The notes: a model not told the origin generated them from the sequence alone. 33,526 nt of DNA from Microcaldota archaeon (GCA_028866905.1 JAGWHI010000010.1:1-33526), one strand, 5' to 3'; shown: positions 6,769 to 15,459, counted from the stretch's first letter. Translations and numbers: made by a program.

Positions 6769-7845
6769 TTGATAAAGAAGGTGTACGAGGGCTCGATAAA
6801 CTACATGCAGATCCTGGACGAGAACGGGGTAGTTGACAAGAGCCTGATGCCGAAGGAGATAACGGGCCCGCTGGTGATAGGCATGTACAGGAACATGTCG
6901 CTGACCAGGGCAGTTGACTCCAAGGTGCTCAGCCTGCAGAGGCAGGGGCGGTCTTACACGTACGGGCCGTGCATAGGAGAGGAGGCCACGCAGATAGGGA
7001 GCGCTATGGCCATGCGCAAGCAGGACATATTCGTCCCCAACTTCAGGCAGCACGGCGTATTCATAACGCGGGGGATGCCCCTCGACAGGTTCTTCCTCTA
7101 CTGGAAGGGCTACGAGGACGGCAACGTCATACCGAAGGGGGTCAACGGCTACCCGGTCATAATACCGGTCAGCTCGCAGCTGCCCCACGCCGCAGGGATC
7201 GCGTTCGCGCAGAGGTACATGAAGAGGGACTCCGCTGTCGTCACATACGTAGGCGACGGCGGTTCCTCGGAGGGTGACACCTACGAGGCTATGAACTTCG
7301 CAGGACTCTTCAAGGTCCCGTGCGTGTTCATAATCGAGAACAACCAGTGGGCGATATCCGTGCCCAGGAAGAACCAGACCGCTGCAGAGACGCTGGCGCA
7401 GAAGGGCGTAGCTGCCGGGATAAAGAACATACTCCAGGTCGACGGCAACGACGTATTCGCAGTTTACAAGGCCGTGTCCGACGCTATTGCAGCTTCGTCA
7501 GGCGGGCCAACGGTCATAGAGTGCGTGACCTACAGGATGAGCATGCACACCACTTCGGACGATCCCACGAAGTACAGGGAGCAGTCGGAGGTAGACATGT
7601 GGAAGCAGCGCGACCCGCTCGAGCGGCTGAGGAAGTACATGGCTGCCAACGGCCTGTGGAACGACAACCTGCAGAAGGAGATGGAGGAGCAGAACATCAA
7701 GGTCGTTGACGATGCCGTGGAGAAGGCGGAGGCGTTCAAGCTGGACCCCAGGAGCATGTACCAGAACGTATACAGCTTCATGCCGCAGACGCTGCAGGAG
7801 GAGATGGACGAGATGCTGGAGAGCAGCACCGCACATACCGAGTGA
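6769..7845 (+). CDS. pdhA: pyruvate/2-oxoacid dehydrogenase E1 component, alpha subunit
   Basis: Thiamine-diphosphate-dependent E1-alpha, which with E1-beta decarboxylates a 2-oxoacid and acylates the lipoyl group of E2. The ThDP/Mg motif begins at GDGGSSEGD (about residue 163) and ends at ENN about 28 residues later. The HTTSDDPTKYR segment is the conserved loop near the phosphorylation-loop position of E1-alpha. 358 aa is a normal length. The first in-frame start is TTG 6769, with GGTG five bases before it; the plus-strand TATA at 6722-6734 supports a start near here. Substrate is not certain, since archaeal enzymes of this type can prefer branched-chain 2-oxoacids. It is first of a three-gene operon. 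Confidence 0.92.
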   Translation: MIKKVYEGSINYMQILDENGVVDKSLMPKEITGPLVIGMYRNMSLTRAVDSKVLSLQRQGRSYTYGPCIGEEATQIGSAMAMRKQDIFVPNFRQHGVFITRGMPLDRFFLYWKGYEDGNVIPKGVNGYPVIIPVSSQLPHAAGIAFAQRYMKRDSAVVTYVGDGGSSEGDTYEAMNFAGLFKVPCVFIIENNQWAISVPRKNQTAAETLAQKGVAAGIKNILQVDGNDVFAVYKAVSDAIAASSGGPTVIECVTYRMSMHTTSDDPTKYREQSEVDMWKQRDPLERLRKYMAANGLWNDNLQKEMEEQNIKVVDDAVEKAEAFKLDPRSMYQNVYSFMPQTLQEEMDEMLESSTAHTE

Positions 7846-7849
7846 TATT

Positions 7850-8815
7850 ATGCTAATGAACATGGTTGGAGCCCTGAACAACGCACTTTCGCAGATACTG
7901 GCCGAAAATCCCAATGCGATAATCATGGGCGAGGACGTCGGCAAGGACGGCGGCGTATTCAGGGTCACCGACGGCCTGCAGGCGAAGTTCGGCCCGGGCC
8001 GGGTGATGGACACCCCGCTTGCGGAATCGATGATAATAGGAACTGCGATCGGAATGGCACTGTCCGGGATGCGCCCTATAGCGGAGGTGCAGTTCGCAGG
8101 CTTCATGTACATGGGCTACGACCAGATAGTCAACCATGCGGCGCGATACAGGAGCAGGACAAGGTCGGCGATGTCAGTCCCAATGATAGTCAGGACTCCG
8201 ATAAGCGGCGGCGTAAGGACATTGGAGCACCACTCCGACAGCCCTGAGACGCTGTACGCGCACATAGGCGGGCTGGTGGTACTCGAGCCGTCCACCCCGT
8301 ACGATGCGAAGGGGTTGCTGATCGCCGCTGCGCACGGCAACGACCCTGTGATATTCCTGGAGCCCACAAAGCTCTACAGGCTGTTCAAGCAGGACGTGCC
8401 CGAGGAGATGTACGAGGTCCCCATAGGCAAGGCCAACCTCGTGGCTCAGGGCGAGTCGCTCACCATAGTAACGCACGGGACAATGGTGCCGATGGTCAAG
8501 AGCGTAGTGGAGAAGAAAAAGGTGTCCGCGGACATAATAGACCTCAGGACCATAAGCCCGCTGGACGAGCAGGCCATACTGGACAGCGCCAAGAAGACCG
8601 GCAGGGTGGTCATAGTGCACGAGGCGCCGCTGAGCTTCGGCCCAGGCGCGGAGATAGCCGCGAGGATAGCCGAGAAGGCGATATTCGAGCTTCAGGCCCC
8701 CATAGTCAGGGTCGCATCGGGGAGCTTCCCGTACCCCTTCCCGGCGTATGAGACTTACTACATGCCTAACGAGCAGAGGATAGGCAAGGCAATCGACAAG
8801 GTTTTGCAGGCGTGA
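7850..8815 (+). CDS. pdhB: pyruvate/2-oxoacid dehydrogenase E1 component, beta subunit
   Basis: 321 residues from ATG 7850, four bases after the pdhA stop. The frame is open upstream to 7706, but those 48 codons lie in the pdhA gene and give an Arg-rich nonsense peptide. Family marks are MGEDVGKDGGVF near the N-terminus, DTPLAE, EVQFAGFM, the EHHSDSPE loop (family: HSQS-E), PSTPYDAKGLL, PVIFLEP and the C-terminal transketolase domain with DLRTISPLDE. It forms the alpha2beta2 E1 heterotetramer with PdhA. The stop overlaps the first candidate start of the E2 gene. Confidence 0.93.
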   Translation: MLMNMVGALNNALSQILAENPNAIIMGEDVGKDGGVFRVTDGLQAKFGPGRVMDTPLAESMIIGTAIGMALSGMRPIAEVQFAGFMYMGYDQIVNHAARYRSRTRSAMSVPMIVRTPISGGVRTLEHHSDSPETLYAHIGGLVVLEPSTPYDAKGLLIAAAHGNDPVIFLEPTKLYRLFKQDVPEEMYEVPIGKANLVAQGESLTIVTHGTMVPMVKSVVEKKKVSADIIDLRTISPLDEQAILDSAKKTGRVVIVHEAPLSFGPGAEIAARIAEKAIFELQAPIVRVASGSFPYPFPAYETYYMPNEQRIGKAIDKVLQA

Positions 8816-8817
8816 TT

Positions 8818-10062
8818 ATGAAGGACATAAAATTCGTTGACGTGGGCGAGGGGATAACCGAGGGGCACGTGCAGAAGTTCCTGGTAAAGGACGGCGAGCA
8901 GGTGAAGGAGGACCAGCCGGTCGTGCAGGTGGAGACCGACAAGGCTGTTGTCAACGTGCCCTCCCCGATCGGGGGCACGATAAGGTTCGTAGCGAAGGAG
9001 AACAGTGACGTCCATGTCGGCGACACGATTGCGATAATAGGCACACCTGCGGAGATATCCGCTTACCAGCCAGGCAAGGCTCCGGCACCCCAACAGGTGC
9101 AGGCTAAGGCAGCGCCTGCAGCAGCTACGGCTGCGCCTGCGCAGCAGGTTAAGCAGCCGGTGGGAAGGGAGGTGATTGCGACCCCGGCCGTCAGGAAGCT
9201 CGCCCGCGACCTTAATGTGGACATATCCAAGGTCATGGGCACAGGCCCGAACGGCAGGGTTGTGGAGAAGGACGTTCAGGATTTCGCAGCCGGTGCTACC
9301 CAGCCGGCAAAGCCCGCTGCGCCGAAGTTCGCTGAGCATCTTGAGGAAAGGCATGCGGAGCAGATAGAGCGGATACCAATGTCGCAGACCAGGAAGGCGA
9401 TAGCCAGGAACATGGAGGCGTCATGGACCATACCAAGGGCCGTCAGCATGGAGCTGGTGGATGCGACCGACCTTGTCGAAAGGGTGCAGAAGGAGAGGGA
9501 GCGGGTGATGAAGGAGCACAACGTAAAGCTGACATTCCTGCCTTTCATAATCAAGGCGACCATAGAGGCGCTTAGGGAGAACCCCAACTTCAACTCGAGC
9601 TACGACAGGGACAAACAGGAGATAATAAGGAAGAACTACTACAACATAGGCCTTGCGGCGGAGGCCCCGGATGGCCTAAAGGTGGCAGTGGTCAAGGACG
9701 CCGACAGGAAGAGCATAGTGGAGATAGCGAAGGAGATAGCAGAGCTTGGCGACAAGGTGAGGAACCAGACAATAACCCTGGAGGAGATGCGCGACAGCAC
9801 CTTCACCATAACAAACATCGGCAGCCTGGGCGGCGGCTACCTGTCCGTGCCCATGATAAACTATCCAGAGGTCGCGATACTCGGCGTGCACATGATAAAG
9901 GACATGCCGGTAGTCAAGGACGGGCAGGTTGCTGTTGGCAAGGTGCTCCCAATATCGATAAGCTTCGACCACAGGGTTGTGGATGGCGCCGAGGCTGTGC
10001 ACTTCACCAACGCAGTGAAGAAGTATCTGGAGGACCTGGACTACCTCGAGATCGGGGGCTGA
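8818..10062 (+). CDS. pdhC: dihydrolipoamide acyltransferase (E2 component)
   Basis: The E2 core transfers acyl groups from lipoyl-lysine to CoA. Domains in order are: one lipoyl domain (residues 1-80) with the lipoylated lysine in ETDKA at Lys42; an Ala/Pro-rich flexible linker (about 85-117); a peripheral subunit-binding domain (about 120-155, TPAVRKLARDL); a second linker; and the CAT domain (about 180-414) with catalytic SFDHRVVDG (His385, Asp389). A GTG at 8812 overlaps the pdhB stop, but ATG 8818 gives the standard MKDIKFVDVGEG start. Only one lipoyl domain is present. No lipoate-protein ligase gene is in the window. Confidence 0.94.
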   Translation: MKDIKFVDVGEGITEGHVQKFLVKDGEQVKEDQPVVQVETDKAVVNVPSPIGGTIRFVAKENSDVHVGDTIAIIGTPAEISAYQPGKAPAPQQVQAKAAPAAATAAPAQQVKQPVGREVIATPAVRKLARDLNVDISKVMGTGPNGRVVEKDVQDFAAGATQPAKPAAPKFAEHLEERHAEQIERIPMSQTRKAIARNMEASWTIPRAVSMELVDATDLVERVQKERERVMKEHNVKLTFLPFIIKATIEALRENPNFNSSYDRDKQEIIRKNYYNIGLAAEAPDGLKVAVVKDADRKSIVEIAKEIAELGDKVRNQTITLEEMRDSTFTITNIGSLGGGYLSVPMINYPEVAILGVHMIKDMPVVKDGQVAVGKVLPISISFDHRVVDGAEAVHFTNAVKKYLEDLDYLEIGG

Positions 10063-10066
10063 GCCG

Positions 10067-10702
10067 TCACCCGCCGATTTTCGATATCGCCTCCTCAAGC
10101 TTTGGGAATTCTTTTACGGTGTATCTGGATCTTGGATGCGCGCCCTTGCTTCCGGCGAAGCATATGAATTTCATCCCTGCGTTATACGCGGCCTTCTTGT
10201 CGACAGACAGGTCGCCCACGTAGACGCATTCGCTTGGCGGTATGCCAAGCCTCTTCGCTGCTACCAGCAGGGGGTCGGGATATGGCTTTGGTCTCCTGTA
10301 GTCCCCGAAGGACACCACGATGTCGAAATGCCTTGCGATGCTGCCGATGTCGTACATCATGCTCCGCCCCTCCATTATCCTGTTAGTCACTATCGCAAGC
10401 CTGTATTTCCCCTCCAACCTCCTCAGCGTTGCTGCGGTGCCCCTCACGCTCCTCACCATGCGTGAAGGATACTTCACCTTATCAGCCCAGTGGTCCAGGA
10501 TCCATCTTGCCCGCTCCTCCGATTTCTCCTTGGTCATGAGCCTTATCAGGTCGATAAGCGGCATCGCGTGCCCCTTCTCCAGGATCCTCTGGGTCGGCAC
10601 CTTGTAGCCGAACGCCCTGATCAACCGCTTGAAGAACAGGATGTTCGCATCATGGGAGTCAATGAGCACCCCGTCCACGTCGAATATTATGGCGCGTATC
10701 AT
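10067..10702 (-). CDS. HAD-superfamily hydrolase, phosphoglycolate-phosphatase-like
   Basis: All four HAD motifs are visible in 211 residues. Motif I is FDVDGV (nucleophile Asp8, acid Asp10). Motif II is IVTN near residue 107. Motif III is the lysine in RPKPYPDP. Motif IV is VGDLSVD. A helical cap lies between motifs I and II (subclass IA layout). Such enzymes dephosphorylate small phosphates such as 2-phosphoglycolate; the substrate here is unknown. The gene points against its neighbours: its stop is 4 bp from the E2 stop, and its start diverges from the E3 gene. It is an insertion that splits the dehydrogenase genes into two transcripts. Confidence 0.8.
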   Translation of the reverse strand: MIRAIIFDVDGVLIDSHDANILFFKRLIRAFGYKVPTQRILEKGHAMPLIDLIRLMTKEKSEERARWILDHWADKVKYPSRMVRSVRGTAATLRRLEGKYRLAIVTNRIMEGRSMMYDIGSIARHFDIVVSFGDYRRPKPYPDPLLVAAKRLGIPPSECVYVGDLSVDKKAAYNAGMKFICFAGSKGAHPRSRYTVKEFPKLEEAISKIGG

Positions 10703-10735
10703 TCCGGCACCGGCGAACTGATATGCAAACCCACA

Positions 10736-10745
10736 CTTTAATAAG
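10736..10745 (+). promoter_or_regulatory. TATA-like box for the E3 gene
   Basis: CTTTAATAAG lies about 30 nt before the ATG at 10772. It gives E3 its own promoter, separate from the pdhA-B-C transcript. Confidence 0.45.
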
Positions 10746-10771
10746 ATTGCCGTCTATTTAGGTTTGGTACT

Positions 10772-12142
10772 ATGGTGATGGGTTCCCTTCCCGAGCAGGT
10801 GGACATAGCGGTCATCGGCGGCGGCGTCGGTGGCTATGTGGCTGCGATCCGCGCAGCTCAGCTTGGGAAGAGCGTGGCGCTTGTGGAGAAGAACAAGCTC
10901 GGCGGACACTGCCTCAACTACGCCTGCATACCGTCCAAGACGCTGATACACATATCCGACCTCTACTACGACCTGCAGCACTCGCAGAAGTTCGGTATCA
11001 GCGCGGAGAAGGTCTCGCTCGATGCGAAGAAGATGCTGGACTGGCGTATGAAGGTGTCGCAGAGGCTGGAGGACGGCGTCGCCTTCCTTTGCAAGGCCAA
11101 CCAGATAGACGTCTTCAACGGGACAGCCACATTTGTCGGTTCCAACACGCTCCAGCTGACCGACGGCGTGTCGCTGGAGTACAAGAAGGCGATCATAGCG
11201 ACAGGGTCGGAACCAACGGCAATGAAGGGATTCGAGTTCGGCGGCAACATAATAGACTACAAGCAGGCGCTGATGCTGGACCATGTGCCTGCATCCATGG
11301 CTATAATCGGCGCAGGATACGTGGCCGTTGAGATAGGCACCCTGTACGCTAAGCTAGGCACTAAGGTCTCTATAATAGCAAGGTCAGACGTCCTCTCCAG
11401 GTTCGACAGGGACGCTGTGGAGCTGGTGAAGAAGCGCATGGCGGAGCTTGGCGCAAAGATATACCTTAACGCCACGCCTGCGTCGCACGACGCGGGCTCC
11501 CTGACACTTCAGTCTGGCGAGAGGATAGAGGCTGAGTACACAGTCGTTGCCGTTGGCCTGGCGCCATACACCGGTGAGCTCGGCCTGGAAAAGACTAACG
11601 TCAAGACGGACGCGAAGGGCTTCATAACCGTCGACGGCTCGCTGAAGACCACGGATCCGGACATCTATGCGGTTGGGGACGTCGTCGGCGAGCCAATGCT
11701 CGCGCACAAGGCGATACGCCAGGGCATCGTGGCTGCGGAGGCCGCTTCAGGGACAAACGCGGGATACGACAACCAGGTTGTCCCTGCGGTGATATTTTCC
11801 GACCCGGAGATAGCGATAGCCGGGAGCATAGAGGAAGCGGATGGGATAAAGGTAGCGAAGTTCCCGCTGACCGCGCTCGGAAGGGCGATTGCGCTGGACT
11901 CCACAAACGGCTTCGTCAAGGTGGCTTACGACAACGATAAGATGGTCAAGGGCGTGGAGATAGTCTGCGACACGGCGAGCTCTATGATAGCCGAGGCTGC
12001 GCTCGCGATAGAGATGGGCGCCACTCTCGAGGACATTGCGGACACTATACACCCGCACCCTACGTACAGCGAGGCCGTGCAGGAGGCAGCGGAGGTTGCG
12101 CTGGGGCGCGGCATACACTTCTTCAGCGGGAAGGGCAGGTAG
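10772..12142 (+). CDS. lpdA: dihydrolipoamide dehydrogenase (E3 component)
   Basis: FAD enzyme that reoxidises dihydrolipoyl-E2 with NAD+. The N-terminal FAD-binding GGGVGG (residues 16-21) and the redox disulfide Cys47/Cys52 in GGHCLNYACIPSK are clear. The family norm is GGTCLNVGC, so this site is a variant. A second Rossmann motif (IGAGYVAVEIG) binds NAD. AVGDVV closes the FAD domain. HPHPTYSE in the C-terminal domain carries the His-Glu pair of the partner subunit's active site. 456 aa is standard. An ATG at 10778 is an alternative start. The stop is one base from the alpha/beta hydrolase start, so the two are co-transcribed. Confidence 0.92.
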   Translation: MVMGSLPEQVDIAVIGGGVGGYVAAIRAAQLGKSVALVEKNKLGGHCLNYACIPSKTLIHISDLYYDLQHSQKFGISAEKVSLDAKKMLDWRMKVSQRLEDGVAFLCKANQIDVFNGTATFVGSNTLQLTDGVSLEYKKAIIATGSEPTAMKGFEFGGNIIDYKQALMLDHVPASMAIIGAGYVAVEIGTLYAKLGTKVSIIARSDVLSRFDRDAVELVKKRMAELGAKIYLNATPASHDAGSLTLQSGERIEAEYTVVAVGLAPYTGELGLEKTNVKTDAKGFITVDGSLKTTDPDIYAVGDVVGEPMLAHKAIRQGIVAAEAASGTNAGYDNQVVPAVIFSDPEIAIAGSIEEADGIKVAKFPLTALGRAIALDSTNGFVKVAYDNDKMVKGVEIVCDTASSMIAEAALAIEMGATLEDIADTIHPHPTYSEAVQEAAEVALGRGIHFFSGKGR

Positions 12143-12143
12143 C

Positions 12144-12857
12144 ATGGACTACGCCAGGGACTTCAACGACATCGACGTGCAGACCGGCGAGGGCAGGCTG
12201 AGCTGCAAGGTGCACAGGGCCCAGGGCAGACGGGTGATATTCCTGCACGGGCTGGGCGGAACCACCAAGGTGTGGTTCAGGCTTGTTGAGCACCTCCCGC
12301 CCACACTGGAGGTGTGGCTGGTCGACATGCTGTGGCACGGAAAGTCCGATTACCCTGAAGGCACTGACTACTCGATAGGCCACCAGTCTAACGCGCTGGC
12401 CGGCCTCATAGCGTCGGAGGGTATATCGAGCCCTTACGTTTTCGGCCACTCCTATGGCGGGTGGGCCGCAGCCCAATACGCATCGTCGCACAGCGTCGCA
12501 GGGCTCATACTGGAGGCGCCCGCTGGCCTTGAGGAGTACAAGGACGTGGAGCCAGTGAAAAGGAGGCTGGAGAACGCATTCGTCGGCATGGAGAACGAGA
12601 AGGTAATCGACAGGATAATAGACGCATACCTCAAGAGCGAGCACCACCTGACCGCGGAGGTCCTGGCGAGGATAAGCGCGCCGACCCTGGCGATCTGGGG
12701 CGACCACGACGGCATGGTGGACATTCGATACTCGGAGAAGGTAATAAACAACGTTGCAGGCTCTAGGCTGGAGGTGATAGCCGGCGCAGGCCACAACCCG
12801 CACTACACCAACCCGAAGGATGTCGCCGCGCTGCTCCTTGACTTTATAAAGGCATAA
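12144..12857 (+). CDS. alpha/beta-hydrolase fold protein
   Basis: 237 residues with the canonical hydrolase fold. The oxyanion loop is HGLGG (35-39). The nucleophile elbow is GHSYGG with Ser103, the acid is in GDHDGMVD (around Asp189), and the base is His217 in GAGHNPH. A helical cap lies at about 130-175. The start is ATG 12144, immediately after the E3 stop; the frame is open upstream only as a shadow of E3. Candidate activities include esterase, lipase or C-C bond hydrolase. Tight linkage to E3 suggests a role around acyl or lipoyl metabolism, but that is inference. No signal peptide, so cytoplasmic. Confidence 0.82.
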   Translation: MDYARDFNDIDVQTGEGRLSCKVHRAQGRRVIFLHGLGGTTKVWFRLVEHLPPTLEVWLVDMLWHGKSDYPEGTDYSIGHQSNALAGLIASEGISSPYVFGHSYGGWAAAQYASSHSVAGLILEAPAGLEEYKDVEPVKRRLENAFVGMENEKVIDRIIDAYLKSEHHLTAEVLARISAPTLAIWGDHDGMVDIRYSEKVINNVAGSRLEVIAGAGHNPHYTNPKDVAALLLDFIKA

Positions 12858-12861
12858 ATAT
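12853..12861 (+). promoter_or_regulatory. TATA box overlapping the hydrolase stop
   Basis: GCATAAATA overlaps the TAA stop of the hydrolase gene and lies about 30 nt before ATG 12890, giving the next two genes a separate transcript with little leader. Confidence 0.5.
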
Positions 12862-12889
12862 CTTCGATGAGAGGTCTATCTGTGCTTGG

Positions 12890-13345
12890 ATGAGCACCGT
12901 AAGCAAGCCGCATATCCTGAAGCATGACGAGGCATCGGCCCTTGTCAGGTCGCTCTCTTCCGGCAGCGTCAAGGTCGAGCCGTACGAGCGCCGCCTTGGC
13001 AAGTACATACGCATACATTCTGGCGTAAAGCTCAGGGTCACTGTGGAGGGGATACAGGAGAAGAGCCAGTTTTTCGGATCCAGGTATGGTGAGAGGGAGT
13101 CAAGGCCGATAACCCCGAGGATGCACGAGAGACCGGTCAAGGAGGCCGCATCAAAGGCAGCCAAGGATTCAGGGGTGTCCCTGCAGATCAAGGGATCCAC
13201 AGTGGCGTCGAAAAAGGCGTCGACCGGCTGGGTCCTGACCGTAGAGTCCAAATGCCCGTACCCTACAGAGGATGAGCTGAAGATGCATACTCATTTCATG
13301 GAGAGGCTCAGCAGGGAGCTCAAGACTGTTCTGGGAGCGTCGTAG
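12890..13345 (+). CDS. hypothetical basic protein co-transcribed with DHH nuclease
   Basis: 151 residues, Lys/Arg/Ser-rich, with no membrane segment and no family I recognise. The N-terminal half has short beta-like strands (VKVEPYERRLGKYIRIHSG, VKLRVTVEGI). The C-terminal half is an amphipathic helix pair ending in KMHTHFMERLSRELK. The composition would suit a nucleic-acid binding protein. The stop is only 8 bp before the DHH phosphoesterase ATG, which suggests a joint function with that enzyme. A TATA box at 12853-12861 supports the ATG at 12890. Confidence 0.6.
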   Translation: MSTVSKPHILKHDEASALVRSLSSGSVKVEPYERRLGKYIRIHSGVKLRVTVEGIQEKSQFFGSRYGERESRPITPRMHERPVKEAASKAAKDSGVSLQIKGSTVASKKASTGWVLTVESKCPYPTEDELKMHTHFMERLSRELKTVLGAS

Positions 13346-13353
13346 GTGTGTTG

Positions 13354-14739
13354 ATGGAAAGGTCTGTAGAGGGCATAGTCTCAGCTGTCAGGCTGGAGCC
13401 TGACCTGCGCGACAACATCTACACCGTAGTGTCGGGATCCGGAGTCCACGAGGTGAAGAGCGGCATAGTGCTCGAGCCCCTTGACAGGATAAGCCTGGCC
13501 GGCGATGAGGTCTCGATAAACGGCAGGGCCACGAATGAAGATTACGAATCTGCGATATCCGGGATAGTAAACCGCATAGGGCTCCACGACGGCGCCTTCT
13601 CGGCGTTCGGGGACAGGGCCGGGCCGGTTGCGAAGGTGATGTCGCACCAGATGGTCGAGTGCGCGAAGCTCTTCCTGAAATCGTACATGGGCGGAGCACC
13701 GATTGTCGTGAGGTTCCACAACGATGGCGACGGCGCCAGCGGCGCCGTGGCTATATACAGGGCGCTTGCGAAGATCGGGAGGGATTCGGGCCTGGCGCGC
13801 CAGCCCAAGTGGCGCATGCACAGGGGAGTCTCGTACGACATGGAGTCGTTCTACAGCGACATGGCCGAGTTCGGAAACACCAAGAGCATAGAGAAGCCCC
13901 TTCTGCTGATAACCGATTTCGGAACCGCCCCTGAGAGCGAGAAGGCAATAGAGCTCGCAAGGGAGCAGGCCAACATAATATGGTTTGACCACCACATGCC
14001 ATACGCGGGATTCAGGAAGGAGCTGGTCCCGCACTACGTAAACCCGTGGGAGCACGGCGGCGACTCCAACTTCACAGCTGGGCTGCTTTGCTGCGTCTTC
14101 TCTAGCCTCATTTCCGGAATCGACAACTCCGTGCTGGCGCAGGCGTCGTTCATAAGCGACTACAGCGACATGGCGGACAGGTCAAGCGAGGAGGGCCACA
14201 GGACTGCGCTGCTCCTCGACCACATAACAAGCGCGAAGAGGATAGGGTCCGTGACAAGGGAGCGGATTACGCCGGGTTTCATAGACTCGATAATATCGGA
14301 CAGCGAGACCTCTGGACGCATGTACAGGGAGGTCAGGAACAGCGTGGACGAGGCCCTGGCGCTCGGCCTGTCTCACGTCAAGAGGTACACCACAAAGTCA
14401 GGGAATGCCGTATCCGTGCTCGACTTCGAGCACATATCAAGGGCATCCGACGGCGCAATGCTGCCCGGCAGGTACAGCTCCAGGCTGCACGAGAAGATGG
14501 AGGAGATATCCGGAGACTGCATAACCATCGTGCACTACGGGCAGTACATATCGCTCAGGGTCAGCAGGAGCATAGCGGAGAAGGTCGGGCTCCTGGTTAC
14601 GATAGGGAACATGAAGAAGTTCGAGGAGTATGTGGAATCCGGGGGCGGGCACAACCAGGCCGGCAGCATAAGGATGAAGGGGGATTACGCTGATGAAGTG
14701 ATGCCGATACTCCTCAGGGAGCTCGGCGTAAAGCTTTAA
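13354..14739 (+). CDS. DHH-family phosphoesterase, archaeal RecJ/GAN-like nuclease
   Basis: About 461 residues. An N-terminal region (1-110) precedes the DHH domain, whose metal-binding motifs are FHNDGDGASG (121-130), LLITDFG and WFDHHMPY (the DHH triad). A DHHA1-type C-terminal substrate domain ends with GGGHNQAGSIRMK. This is the layout of archaeal RecJ-like single-strand exonucleases (GAN family), which use Mn2+/Mg2+ and associate with the replisome; some members instead cleave RNA or small nucleotides. In-frame starts are GTG 13348 and ATG 13354; I prefer the ATG. No partner GINS or primase gene is in the window. Convergent with the next gene. Confidence 0.8.
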   Translation: MERSVEGIVSAVRLEPDLRDNIYTVVSGSGVHEVKSGIVLEPLDRISLAGDEVSINGRATNEDYESAISGIVNRIGLHDGAFSAFGDRAGPVAKVMSHQMVECAKLFLKSYMGGAPIVVRFHNDGDGASGAVAIYRALAKIGRDSGLARQPKWRMHRGVSYDMESFYSDMAEFGNTKSIEKPLLLITDFGTAPESEKAIELAREQANIIWFDHHMPYAGFRKELVPHYVNPWEHGGDSNFTAGLLCCVFSSLISGIDNSVLAQASFISDYSDMADRSSEEGHRTALLLDHITSAKRIGSVTRERITPGFIDSIISDSETSGRMYREVRNSVDEALALGLSHVKRYTTKSGNAVSVLDFEHISRASDGAMLPGRYSSRLHEKMEEISGDCITIVHYGQYISLRVSRSIAEKVGLLVTIGNMKKFEEYVESGGGHNQAGSIRMKGDYADEVMPILLRELGVKL

Positions 14740-14760
14740 CCTGCAGATATCTGTGGGATA

Positions 14761-15438
14761 TCAGGCACCGATACGCTGGCTTAATGCCCTAGGCTTTGAT
14801 TCCTCAACCCTGAGCAATATCCTCTTATAGACATCCGCTACCGCTTTTCCATTGTCTGTCGCAGAGAACAATGTAGTGGCGCGCGTTTGGCCGCGAGCGG
14901 TTTCCATCATTCCCTTTTCACCTTTGGCAAGACCTATGTCTTCCAGAGTCCACAGATGAGTCGTGAGGTTTTTATATGTATAACCGGACTCACCCATAAC
15001 AATTCTTATCGCAGATGCCGAAAGCCTCACAGGTGAAACAGCCAGAACGTCAAGGATTTTGCCAGCAGCAGAGAACTTTAAATGGGTATCTTTGAGGTAC
15101 GAACTTGTATTGTCGCCATTGTGGGGTTTCGTGTTCCCCCTGCTGAGGCATCCGAGCGCCTCCTGTAGTTTGCTGCCCTCTTGGGTGACTATGTATTTGA
15201 AGCGGTAACGCTTCTGAAGCTTGGATGGCGGTTTCCCCTGCCTTTTGCCAAGAGAATCGAGTAGCCCCAACCCCACCAACCCGGTTGCCAGGCGCAATAA
15301 CGGGCCCTTTTGTATGCCTATCGCCTCCGATAGCTCCGTGGTGGAGACACCAGGCCTAAGTTTAACGAACGTGAGTATCTGGCTAGCCTGCACTAGGTTT
15401 ATGGTGATATCGGCGACGTTGTGGTTTTTGCTATTCAC
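14761..15438 (-). CDS. tandem winged-helix transcriptional regulator-like protein
   Basis: 225 residues that appear to hold two winged-helix DNA-binding domains. The first is at about 17-95: STTELSEAIGIQKGPLLRLA is a helix-turn-helix, followed by a basic wing. The second is at about 125-210, with LSASAIRIVMGESGYTYKN and a wing ending FSATDNGKAVADVY. The two are joined by a Ser/Asn-rich linker. No ligand-binding or catalytic domain is seen. The start is GTG 15438, 22-30 nt after a TATA box at 15460-15470, so it is leaderless. The gene is more A/T-rich than rfcL and the nuclease gene beside it, which may mark lateral origin. Confidence 0.6.
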   Translation of the reverse strand: MNSKNHNVADITINLVQASQILTFVKLRPGVSTTELSEAIGIQKGPLLRLATGLVGLGLLDSLGKRQGKPPSKLQKRYRFKYIVTQEGSKLQEALGCLSRGNTKPHNGDNTSSYLKDTHLKFSAAGKILDVLAVSPVRLSASAIRIVMGESGYTYKNLTTHLWTLEDIGLAKGEKGMMETARGQTRATTLFSATDNGKAVADVYKRILLRVEESKPRALSQRIGA

Positions 15439-15459
15439 GCTATCTGCTTTAGCATCAAA

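Noticed and set aside
7706-7849. N-terminal extension of E1-beta by 48 codons
   Set aside because: It lies wholly within pdhA, reads as an Arg-rich nonsense peptide, and E1-beta proteins start at the 7850 position.
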